NCBI GenBank assembly: GCA_021234155.1
Contig: JAJEKV010000067.1
Span: forward strand, 3,405,279 to 3,469,278
Origin: Isoetes taiwanensis
Lineage: Eukaryota; Streptophyta; Lycopodiopsida; Isoetales; Isoetaceae
DNA length: 64,000 nucleotides
Direction: 5' to 3'
Both the position numbers and the translations under genes were made by a program. Shown piece by piece: positions 43,742-54,696 of the stretch. Position 1 is the stretch's first letter; the number at the start of each line of letters is the position of its first letter. Below the pieces are notes generated by a model that searched no databases, had not been told where the DNA came from, and was given only the letters and a program-made list of their open reading frames with translations.

Positions 43742-45302
43742 GTTTCATTTCCAAGAATCTCCATCTACTTGCATTCCACTTTTACTTACATTCTGTTTTT
43801 TTTTTCACTAACATTCTTGACTTTAATCGTTGCATGTTTGACAGGTGTCATAGAATGGACGACTAAGTGGTCTCCACGTAAAGGTAATGTCACTTTAAGT
43901 GACATTCCCTTATACATAAAACTAGCCCAATCCCGTCCATACATTTCTTCACGTCACTATCATGCAAATATTGGTGCTTGCTCTTGCTCGAAGGCCCATA
44001 CATTTCTTCTTGCAATTTGCAGGGAAATGTTGAATCTAACACTCCTTTCCGAAAGTGGTCTTGAAACTATAAATTTTGGCGGCAGTACATCATCATTTCT
44101 AGAATAAAATTTGATTTAAATCAATTTGATATGTTAGTTAACGCAAGCATTTGTTCTGCTCTACTTATATTACTCTTGACATTGAATGTATTCTTGTAAC
44201 TTAAATATGAAAGAAACTGAAGGAATTATTTTTATAAAAAAATAATTGTATATAATTGAACAAGAAATTCTTAAAATATTCTACATGCAATTCTAAAAAA
44301 ATGTGTCGAAGAACTAAACTTAAATGAGATTTTCTTAAAAAGTGGCAGATGTCACATTGTTGTTGGTCGAGGCAAAACAACATGTCTTAGAACTACCTTA
44401 TCTTTACGGGCATGGGGACTTGTGTGTACTGTTCATTGACAAAGATCGAAGCAACAAACCCAAAACACCATGGCACGTGTTTTTTTTCTGCTATGCGGAC
44501 ATTGCATGGTTGCTATCACTCTTAGTCTGGTTGATAATATATACAGTGAATATATAGCCCATACTCGAGAAAGACCATTTAGAGTATATTTAGCATGTCA
44601 GAGCCCAGGGGCACTTGCTATTTGTGATAGGAAGGAGGTTTGACATTGTTTTATTGGTTTCCTTATACTATATATATGGTCTCTTGTATTGGGTTCCATA
44701 TATTTTGTTTCTAGTGGACATAAAAATTGATTTTATATTATATGTATGGATAGATTATTCGTCTAAAATGTCTAACTGATCAAGGAACCCGCTATGGTGG
44801 GTGGTTTATCTATGCATTGTGGGTAGTTTATCTGATTATACAAAAACGCTAGTATAGTATGTACTCCAACGCGGTAAATGTCGGACGTGGGCATGTTATA
44901 GTTAGCCTTAAAAGGCAAAAAATCCAGAGTCCACAAAAACGTTGTGTAATTTTTTTTTGGGGCGTGGCTATAACACCTCAAAGACACGGATATACCACGG
45001 ATATGCCCGTGGCTATAACATGACGGAGTCCGATAAATACGGTGCTCCGTATGTAAATGTAAAGCACCGAGATCGTGTCAAGCACTCCATATCTAGTTAA
45101 ATACAAAAATACAAATCATATTAAATGACTATTGGTAGGTGATCTAGACAAAACGCTGCAGCCCATGTGAGAATTTAATGGGCAATGTTGTGAAACCGCC
45201 AGGCATTCTAGCGGCCAGGCTGAAAGAACGAAATATTTCTCTTCTTCTTCGAAGAGGATTTCTGTTTTGGTAATGCATTGTTTTGCTTTCCAAAATTTGG
45301 CT
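43742..45302. other. Stretch with no recognised gene; UGT upstream region
   Basis: No long or motif-bearing frame on either strand. The last few hundred bases form the upstream region of the glycosyltransferase; I could not assign a TATA box with confidence. Confidence 0.5.
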
Positions 45303-46956
45303 ATGGCAAAGGATACGAAGCATCAGAAAAGGCCCCATGCTTTAGTTCTGCCATTTCCGGCAGATGGGCACATAACTCCTCACATGCGTTTAAGCAGAAT
45401 CCTTTGTTCCATGGGATTTGCCATTACATTCGTGAATACTCAAGGTAACCATGCCAGGCTACTCCATGCCACCCAACAAGGTTTTTTGGATCAAACACCC
45501 TTTTTCAAGCTTGTTGGCCTTGCCGGATTGCCCATGGAGCATACTTCTAAGCTTGCAGGCATGGACGGGCTTTCTGTCATGATTGAGTGTGCCAATAGTA
45601 TTAAGGAACCTTTTGAAGAGCTTGTGAAGAAAGGTATCAGTGAAGAAAATGAGTGCCCTTTTACTTGTATAATCTCAGACACTGTCATAGATTGGCCTCA
45701 GAGTATTGCCACTAAATATGGCTTAACCAAAGTATCTTTTTATACTTCAAATGCCATGAATGACTTTATGTTTATGCTCTTGGAAGACCTGGTCTCGCGC
45801 GGTCTGGCTCCAATAAAAGGTAGACATGGTGGTGTACGGATTTATCTGATATTAGATATGTTTTGGTTTAGAAAATGGAATATAAGGTTTGCTTATTTTT
45901 GTTAACTGTACTACAAACTGTTTTTACTTATAAAAGTGCTTTTATGTTTGATTTTTCTGGACAGATATAGAAGCAAGCAAAAGCACAATGCTGTCTTTCA
46001 TATCAGGATTAAACCTGAGTCAATATGAGATGCCTTATATATTCCACAAGGAAAGCCCCTGCATAGACTACATATGCAGGGGATATGCAACAATAAAAGA
46101 GGCAGATTGGGTGATGGTTAATACCTTTGAAGAACTGGAGCCAAAAGTGATAGCAGAGATGAGAAAAAAGGTGAAGAAATACCTGCCAGTAGGTCCGCTA
46201 CATCCATATGCATACACGAGGCAAAGCGATGCAAATGGAACTGGCTTAATGGTGGAGGATGAAAGCTGTTTAAAATGGCTAGATAAGCAAGGGAAAAAAT
46301 CTGTGCTATATGTATCGTTTGGAAGCCTGTCTATGATAAACGAAGAACAGCTGAAGAATATAGCGAAAGGGGTGGAATCCAGTGGGAAGCCATTTTTGTG
46401 GGTACAGAGGCGGACTTTGACAGAAAATGGAGAGGATACAAAATGGGTATTCGATAAATGTTATGATGATAATGATGATGATGATGATGATGGAATTTTA
46501 ACGTCCACGAGAAGCCGTAGCTTATGCCGAGGAAACGGATTGATTGTAGAATGGGCTCCCCAGATGAAAGTTCTGCTCCACCCGGCCATAGCCGGGTTTT
46601 TTACACACTGTGGGTGGAACTCGGCCCTGGAGAGTATTTCAGCCGGAGTTCCGATGCTTGGATGGCCCCTTTTGGGAGATCAGAATCTGAATCTCAAGTA
46701 CATGGTGGAGGAGTGGAAGATCGCCTTGGATTTTCGAGATGCAGAAAGAGATGGACGCGGATTGGTGAGTGCCCAAGACGTAAAGCGGGTTGTCCTGCAG
46801 CTTCTCCAAGGCGAGGAGGGCCTGGCTTGCCGGAATAGCATTCAAAACCTTCGAGATGTGGAGCTCCTAGCTGCCGGACCCGCTGGTTCTTCTACTGCAA
46901 ATCTTCAACAATTTGTGGACGCTTGCATTTGTGGTCGTCAGTCTACTTTGCAATGA
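45303..46956 (+). CDS. UDP-glycosyltransferase (family 1), two exons
   Basis: Exon 1 is 45,303-45,819 and exon 2 is 45,965-46,956, joined across a 145-bp intron (AAAG|GTAGAC ... TGGACAG|ATATAG). Together they encode 502 residues, normal for plant UGTs. ATG 45,303 (MAKDTKHQKR) was preferred over 45,267 because it sits right before the conserved start HALVLPFPADGHITPHMRLS, with the catalytic His in GHI. CIISD near residue 120 supplies the partner Asp. The C-terminal PSPG sugar-donor box begins WAPQMKVLLHPAIAGFFTHC and ends WPLLGDQNLN, with the final Asp-Gln typical of UDP-glucose users. An Asp run (GATGAT repeat) near residue 330 looks like microsatellite growth in a surface loop. The protein transfers sugar to small acceptors in the cytosol. 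The acceptor is unknown. It resembles the UGT85 type, but I do not assign a symbol. All motifs are intact. Confidence 0.95.
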
Positions 46957-47423
46957 CATTTTTTGTTGTCTTAATGCCCTATATAAGGCAGCCTTTCGTA
47001 GTGGTCCCATAACCCATAACCCGATTGGTTTCCGTGGACGTTAAAAAATCATCTTCTTGTTCTTCTTTATTTATTTCTCGGTCATATACAACTTTGGCCA
47101 TACACGTAATCATGCTCCATGATTGCTAGTTGAAAATAGAGTTCTTGTCTTGGATATATTGTTGTCGCTGAATAACTATTGTCGTTGGAGATTCTACAAG
47201 ATGGAATCCCCTACCCTTAGCACGCCACATCAATAGATTCAGGGTAACTTCAATTTCAATGGTGCCAGGCAAAAAGCCCCAGTTACCTACCACTTAGCAC
47301 AAACATTAGAGGTATGATTTCAAGACTATAATATAATCAAGTCATGTTTGCAAGTCTAGTTGAACATTTTCACATATAGTACGATATGAGGGGTTAGTTA
47401 ATATTCATTAAAGCCCACATTAC
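46957..47423. other. UGT 3' flank
   Basis: No gene is visible. An 80-bp part (about 47,340-47,420, GTTGAACATTTTCACATATA and on) is repeated with changes at about 48,300-48,375 inside the element that follows. Confidence 0.45.
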
Positions 47424-47610
47424 GTCGCCGAAGTTTCTCTTTCCTAAGATTTGGGCGTAGGTCTGGCGGAAAAAGGGGGACTGCAAATTTTTTTCCCTAT
47501 GGTCGTTCCTTTTTTTTTCCCCTCTGCTCTGCATGGTCAGAAATAGCATTTCTTGGCCTCACGGGGGCTGCTAAGAGCAGCCGATGCAGGCGGCCAGACA
47601 GTTGGAGCCG
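47424..47610 (+). repeat. Left terminal inverted repeat
   Basis: It pairs with 51,650-51,862 on the opposite strand. The best block is GGGGGCTGCTAAGAGCAGCC at 47,563-47,582. Confidence 0.7.
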
Positions 47611-48028
47611 CATGCAAATGGTGGTTCTGCGTAAAGCGCCCTCTTCTTGCTTATGATTTTGCTTCTTCTCATCCTGATCTTGGCGTTTTCTTGCCTATTG
47701 CTTCCGCTTTTGCTGCTTCTACCGGAGTTTATTTCTCGGAGCTCATTTTTGCCATGAAGTTTTTTGTTTTCTGGAAACTTCCTAGGAACTTTTTCAATAA
47801 ACATTTTGGAATAATTTCTGGGAGTTGCTTCTGCCGGGGTTGATTTCTACCATGAACATTTTTGTTTTGGTGAGAAGAGAATGAGGATTGCTGTTAGGTA
47901 GGCGAGCGGTTTTGATTGCTTGCATTTCAGTTGTAGGAAGCAATTTCGGCCTCTTATATCGTCTTTGGTGCTTCCTTCCATTGCCCTTTGAATTTGCGAG
48001 AACATTTTTCATCCCAGGTGCTTGTTAC

Positions 48029-48290
48029 CAGGTCTGGTAGATTGTGCAGCTTCAGGTAGATTGTGCAGCTTCTGGACTAAGTGCAAAAATATTTTCTTGC
48101 ATTGCCAATGGTTGATGGCACTGTATTTCAGATTTGCAAACGTATTTTTATACCTGTATGTGGCGTATGGGTGTGACGTGTAAATTCTAAGAGCCTTGAT
48201 CTGGCATATTCTAGACATCATGCCTTCATCTAATGGACACAAAAAAACATTAACACATATAGACATTAACACATATAGACATTAAGCCCA
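48029..48290. repeat. Short direct repeats
   Basis: GGTAGATTGTGCAGCTTC occurs twice near 48,036-48,073, and a unit with ACACATATAGACATTA occurs twice near 48,252-48,284. These are small local duplications inside the inverted-repeat element. Confidence 0.75.
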
Positions 48291-51200
48291 CAATATAGTC
48301 AAGTCCACTGAAAGTCCAGTTGAACATTCTCATATAGATGGGCACGATCCGAGGGGTTGGTTATTAAGGGTTCATATTATGTTGGATGTATAACATTATT
48401 AAGTGACCTTTAGGGGGGTTCCTTTCTGTTGAAAACATGCAAAGATAGTTTTTGTGCATTTCATGCCATACAAAGTCGCGAGGGGGATGTTTTAAAGAGG
48501 AGAACAAGTTATACATATTGCTATTGTTAGTGCTGACATTATGTTGTGCTTCCGTTGTATAGGAGCCCATAGGTGAAGGGTGTCAAGGCATCTCCGTGTC
48601 CCCTTCCCGCACTAGGAGTATCTTGGGTGCAGGATAGATGGAGGGCCCATGCGGCCGGAGGACTGGATGGGGGATTTCCTATGAGATGTATGACTGGGTG
48701 TCGTATATTTAGTAGGGAGCATCACAAAAGACAGGATTGGCCAAAAGTAAAAGATCCTCAATAAGGAAAAAAAAAGAACTAAGAACCTGGATCTGCACCT
48801 CTTTTCTAGCACTGCCTAGAATTTGCTCCATCTTATAGGCATCCACGCCGTTTCAATGTGCATTTACAAGAAAGCCCCATCTACACCTCCAGCTTTGAAG
48901 AATTTTGAAGGCATAGCTTACGAGCAAATATGCATCATGCTTCATTCGAATCAAGAGAGCAAAAAAGCCACGTTCGAGGCATTACCAACAGAATGTTAGA
49001 GAAAACTGCCCTGATCACGCTTCAAGAACTTGTCTTGTGAAACAAAAGATTCTTTTCACAACAGCCGAATCCCTTTTAGCACCGAAATTGAAATAAAATG
49101 CCTTGGATCTATGAGCGGGGCGGTCCCTCTCTTATGGCCCCCCAGCCGCAGGCAGAGAAGCAGGTGCCAAGAAGCAAGCATTTTTCAAAAAACTCATGCT
49201 CCTTCGTTTGGAAAGTTTGATCTATAATAGGTTCTTTTTCTGTGAATTCAAACTTTTATGAGTAGAGTAATGCGACCTTCAAACGTTGTTGTTCAATTCG
49301 TAAATAATGCTGGCGACATGTTCTCATCATCCTCAAAATCCTTAGTCATGTCCTTAATTTGTATAGTTTTTGTCTCCTACCTACTAGCTAATGATTTAAT
49401 ACAGTTTTAGACCCTTGTACATTTCCCTTGAGCCTTAGACGCTCATGCTCTATGCCAGTAATTGAAGTTTCTGCCTTCCTCTTCTCGTTCATCAATGCCT
49501 TTATATGTTCTATGACAACAGTCAAACTTATAGGAATAGCTATGTCACCCTGAGATTTTACCTTCTATTCTTCCGACCATTTCATGGAGTCAAAAGCAAA
49601 GTATGCCTAATCCACTTAACTGGCCTCTCAAAGTTCATTGCCATGCAAAAGCTCTGGCAAACCAAATGCAAACTGCATAATTTGTCAATCCTTGTTGGTA
49701 AACATGGCTGATTAAACTCTCTTACTCCTACAAATTGAGGCTTGACCATAGAAATATGGAATTTACCCTTTTTAAGTGGAACTTCCAGACATTAAGGAAT
49801 TTTATTTCTATGATATCAACTAGCTTCACATTCTTAGGATGCCTACCCTTAGAATATAACCCACGAAGCTCATGAATTCTACCTTACTTTTGGCCCATGG
49901 CATCTAGCAGCAACAAAGGAATTTTTGAGTATAATTTAGGGTTCGAGACAGTGAAGTATCCTAAATTACTAAATGAACAAAGGGGGGAACATATATGTTC
50001 TGTTGCATTGTCCATGCTGCCGAAAGAATTGGTGGAATCTTAAAATGCACACTAAAGGGGTTTGTGGAGCCATCAAATTTGTTATTTTACAAACTGGAAA
50101 CAACCACTATGCATTCGAGTTATACTGTATAGAAAGTTGTATTTTTATGTTATGTGGATGGTAGCTCAGTTCCCTTTGTCGTTTATGCATGAAGAACACC
50201 GCATGGGCTTTGCATCATGTATTGTTGGTCTCTTATGAGTGCTCTTAAGAGGCACATTCAAACCCAATTGCCAATGTCACCATTATATGTAGTGATTAGT
50301 ATTTTAGAATTATTAGAAATGTGAAATCCTGATCTAATCACTTCCATCCAACTTTAATGATTTGTTTAATAAAACCGTTGAATTCAACAATTAACACATG
50401 AGATGATAACAACTCTAAACGTTGCATGCAAAGCTAGATAATCCGAGGGCATCTTATAAAGATGGCCTACAAAAACTTGGGATATCTTTTCCTCAAAGAA
50501 TATTGAACCATTCTTGAATGTTTTTGACATCCTAACTGAAAAGTTATTAACCAAATCCATAAATTAAACTTGTTTTGCATATTGTGGAAAGTAATCCCCA
50601 TGAGAAGGAAGAATAGAATAAAAAAGGGATCGGGAGGGGGGCGAGAGCTTTTATGGGTAATTTCTTGAAGGAGAAGAGATATATTAAGATGTTATTCAAT
50701 TTTAAGTATATGTGCTAATGCCTATATGTGCTAATATTTTTTGGTGTCCATTAGATGAAGGTATGATTCTTAGAATATGCTGGATCAACGATGTCAACTT
50801 TTAGACCTCAGACGCCCGTATATGAGCATGCTCCCCATACGCCTCATATACGTACACCAAACAAAATAAAGAAATAAACAGTAGATCCACATCACACAAA
50901 CATTTGCACCAAGAAAAGACATCAAATTTAATTTTTACATTCACACAACACAGCCGTGGCCTCACACATCAAACCGAAACACAATTACATGGCTTCCCAT
51001 CTGCAGGAAGCACACCATTTCTACAGAACCCGCCCCATTCTAAAGCATCTCAACTAATCCAACTGTACAACTCCACATGGCCTCTACCCTCTAACAACCA
51101 TGTCTCCATCCAGACAGTAGCGATTGGAACAACAGCTGCACAGCCAATATACTTTCCAAGCAAATCCATGGATGCAACAAGTAATTGATGCGTCACAACC

Positions 51201-51649
51201 GTCTCTAGCACAGAGAATACAGATTCTGGAAGAAATCGCTTCACAATCAAGGAATCGAATAACACAGCAGAGGAACCCTCAATCAATCCACATGCTACAA
51301 AACTGGAATTACCCAAATATTCCTTCTTGAATATACAGAAAAATCTCTTCACCTCGCAAGCAAGCACCCTGCAAGATTCTGACAGTGGAAGCCCCATCTG
51401 AAGCCCGAGACTTAGTGGCTGCTACTCCCAAATCACCAAGAAATACACAGAACACAACAGAACCCTACTCCAAAGAACACCCAAGAAGCCAATCCACTGA
51501 TATTTTGGGGACGCAATTCAGTAAGCTGAGCCCTTCCAGTTCAGAACACGCCGAATCGGACAGCAACCTCATGCTTCGTCTGCATCAGAAAATCACCTAC
51601 AAGATAACCTAATCAGATGGCGGTTCTGGCAAGGCATAGGGAGCCAAAT

Positions 51650-51862
51650 TACTACACCCCATCCATCCGGCTCCATCGCCTCCTCCATCCGTCGGGCTGG
51701 TCCGGCCGCCTCCAGCGGGCTGCTCTTAGCAGCCCCCATGAACAGGAGCCCTGCTATTTCCGACCATGCAAGCCGCTCATGCCATAACAAAAAAAAAAAA
51801 AAGTCCCCTTTTTCTCGGCTAACCTACGGCAAAAATCATAGGAAAATGATATTTCGGGGACA
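51650..51862 (-). repeat. Right terminal inverted repeat
   Basis: Reverse complement of the left arm. It contains GGCTGCTCTTAGCAGCCCCC near 51,718-51,737 and an A-rich run at 51,789-51,802. Confidence 0.7.
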
Positions 51863-53360
51863 TAATCACAGTTTGGTTGGCTTTGCAGAAAAAGGGTTTG
51901 TTGATTTATATGCTAAGAGTGGATTTACAAGCTCATGTTAGGTTGTTGGTCTAGAAGGCATTTTATTTTTCTAAAGGGCTCGTATTAAACATTGAGTGGT
52001 ATTGGTAAACAAGTTTGGTGGGACATAGAAAGAGTAACGAGTGGGTTTAGTATTATTTCCCAAATTACTTGGATAATATAGCTTACTAAGAGCCGGTTCA
52101 CATACATTGAAGGCACCGTCGTGTAAAAAGGCTCACCCTTTTACATGGACCATCACCTGCCATCGCGAATATCACCTACCATCGCCAATTAGCACAGGGC
52201 AAAACAGGGCCCCTCTTCGGTGATGGTTGCATGTGAACCCAGCCTAAAAAGTGGTATGGAGTCGTCCACCACCATTTACCACCACCACCACTTCTTTAAG
52301 CATCTCTTGTGGCATACAAATATTTCTAAAGCATACCTATCCATTGCTTTGCAACGATCAAAAATGTTTTGGGCTAGCTAAACAGTCTTATTAATAATGG
52401 TTAGGAGGTTAGGAAGAAGTATCCCGCCCATAGTTAGAATTTGGCCTTATGTTGACTACTGCTTTACTGTGCATTGGCTGCACAAGAACTCACTGCAGAG
52501 CATCAAGATATGGTATGGGAGCAAACGTAAAATCTTTTCTTAATGAGCATAGGTTAACCATTAATTTATGGCACTATTGGGACTAGTGTCTGATTGTGCA
52601 AGGCAGCAAATAAAATAACCGCAGAGCACATAAAATGACTAGTATTGCAGAAGTTTACTGCAGAATTCAGGACCATGCTTGCATTAAACTAGAGTCAGAA
52701 GTTAACCATTATAAGAACTGGTTCTTTAAGCATTTTAAGAAAATCAATGCTGAGGTTGTACAGCAGCAACCAATAATTAATTCTGTATACTGGATAGAGG
52801 TTATTCTCCACCAGTTACTTGCCATAAACTCCATATTTTTCTGAACACGTGGACCAGTTAGTCTAAAATCTGAGCTGTAAAGCTTACACTTGGTCAAATC
52901 CATCTGGGTTATAGTATGCAAAATGCTGAAGGATGCTGAAGAAGGTTGTACGGTTGCTGAGTAAGAAGTCTTATTAATAATGGTTAGGAGGTTAGGAAGA
53001 AGTTTTGGGCTAGTTAAACAGTATTATAGGTTAGGAGCTAGTTAAACAGTGTTATTAATTAGGTTAGGTTAGTATTATTAATTAGGGTGCAAAGCAAAAC
53101 ACTTGCATGACATGCACACAAGATATGGGCTGTCGTCCGCTTAGAAGAAGGTGCTGGTGAGCAGCAGGTACAACTAGAAACGTCTTATTATATGAGACGA
53201 CACCACCCTAAAATACTAGCGCGAACTCTGTTGTTTTGGCATTTGGCGAGTAAGTTCTTCTCCCATTTCTTTTTCTTTTCACTCTTTAACCTCAATCCTG
53301 ATCTCCAGCTTCAAGAATATAACCAACAGGAATCCTTTTTTTTTGGGCTTGTAGAATACA
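51863..53360. other. Stretch with no gene; short direct repeats; AKR upstream region
   Basis: A 36-bp word (GTCTTATTAATAATGGTTAG and on) is present at 52,385-52,420 and again at 52,968-53,003. GGGCTAG(C/T)TAAACAGT variants surround both copies, so this is an old local duplication. No coding region was recognised. The end is the upstream region of the aldo-keto reductase. Confidence 0.55.
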
Positions 53361-54696
53361 ATGGCTGATCAGACTCCCAAAGAATTTAAGCTCAACACTG
53401 GAGCTTATATTCCTGCTGTTGGCTTGGGTACCTGGAAGGCCGAGAAAGGAGTTGTTGGTGAGGCCTTGACGAATGCTGTCAAGGTGTTTTTTGTTACCAC
53501 TACTAAACTTCTGCTCTAAATTCCTGGTGGAATTTTGTATTTCCATGTGCATTTGTATCTGGCAAGAAATTTTTGAAGGTTGCTGTTTAGAACTTCTTCA
53601 AGCACTAAATGTTCATATCTTCCCTTGTTCTGTAGGTTGGTTAGCGACATATCGATTGTGCATACATTTATGGGAATCAGAAGGAGGTATTTCATTACAT
53701 TTATGGGAACACTGACAATGACCCTGAAGACGTGCCAAAGGCTCTAGAGCGGACATTGGCTGATCTTCAATTGGACTATTTGGACTTGTATTTGGTAAGA
53801 CCTTGGTCTTTTGAAAGCTTATGTATGATAAAGCATGAATATAGTTTTTCTCAATGTATATTCGTTTCGATATTATAATGTTGTGTTTTTTTTAGGCCAA
53901 CCTTCTATAGAACTCCCTTGTGACAGCTCCTGATGTAAACTTTTTGGCAGATTCATTGGCCTGTTTCTGTTAAGAAGGGAACAAAAAATGAAGGTCTTGC
54001 ACTTGAACCAGATGACTTTACTCCATTGGACCTCGTAAGTACTTGGCATGCAATGGAAAGCCTCTTGCAGACAAAGAAGGTCCGTGCGATCGGTGTGAGT
54101 AATGTTTCTATGAAGAAATTAGACGATTTGCTCTCCCATGCCAAGGTGGTTCCTGCAGTGAACCAAGTTGAGTGCAATCCAAAGTGGCAACAAGCAAGAC
54201 TCCGCGAATATTGCAAAGCAAAGGGTATTCATCTAAGTGTAAGTATGCTATGTGCAGTTAATTTCTACCCTGACATAATTTTATCTAATACCTTATTTTT
54301 TTCCTTCCAATAGGCATACTCTCCTTTGGGTTCCTCAGGAAATCCAATTCTGCAAGAACCTGTGATCAAGCAGCTGGCTGAAAGGCTAGGTAAAACCCCT
54401 GCACAAGTGGCTTTAAGATGGGGAATCCAAGTTGGCATGAGTGTGCTTCCAAAAAGCACAAGTGCTGAGTATTTGAAATCTAATATAGATGTGTTTGATT
54501 GGTCCATACCTGAACATGAATTTTCTCAACTTGCAAACATTGATCAGGTGAGTAATTCTGGTGGTTAAATCTGGCTCTTTTGGCACCAATGTCTAACTAA
54601 GCCTAAATTCTTATTGTCGTATGGGGCAAGGAATGGATTAATAGTAAGGGGAGCCCATACAAGAGTTACGAGGACTTGTGGGACGAGAATGCTTGA
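53361..54696 (+). pseudogene. Aldo-keto reductase (plant AKR4-like), damaged exon 2
   Basis: Exon 1 (53,361-53,483) reads [20 protein letters not shown], then [10 protein letters not shown]. Exon 2 (53,636-53,794) has [17 protein letters not shown], with a TAG at 53,642-53,644 where the family has Tyr. It then jumps to [20 protein letters not shown]. The middle that should carry the catalytic Lys (ITSKLW) is missing. Exon 3 (53,951-54,238) has IHWPV (catalytic His), KVRAIGVSN and NQVECNP. Exon 4 (54,314-54,547) has AYSPLGS and LPKSTSAEYLKSNI. A last piece near 54,615-54,696 ends SPYKSYEDLWDENA. Introns are GT-AG, and phases fit for exons 1-4. Intact relatives reduce aldehydes and ketones with NADPH in the cytosol. 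Without the Lys and with the stop, this copy should be inactive. Confidence 0.9.

Larger units (their letters stand above)
47424..51862. mobile_element. Element with long terminal inverted repeats (~4.4 kb), no transposase seen
   Basis: The left end (about 47,424-47,610) and the reverse complement of the right end (about 51,650-51,862) match in order. Shared words are CCGAA, TTTCCTA.GATTT, GTAGGT, AAAAAGGGG, GCATGGTC.GAAATAGCA, GGGGGCTGCTAAGAGCAGCC and GGCGGCC. Each arm is roughly 180-200 bp. The interior has no recognisable transposase, only short frames. Long arms with an unrelated interior suggest a non-autonomous Mutator-like element. I could not define a target-site duplication, so the exact ends are provisional. 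Confidence 0.65.
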
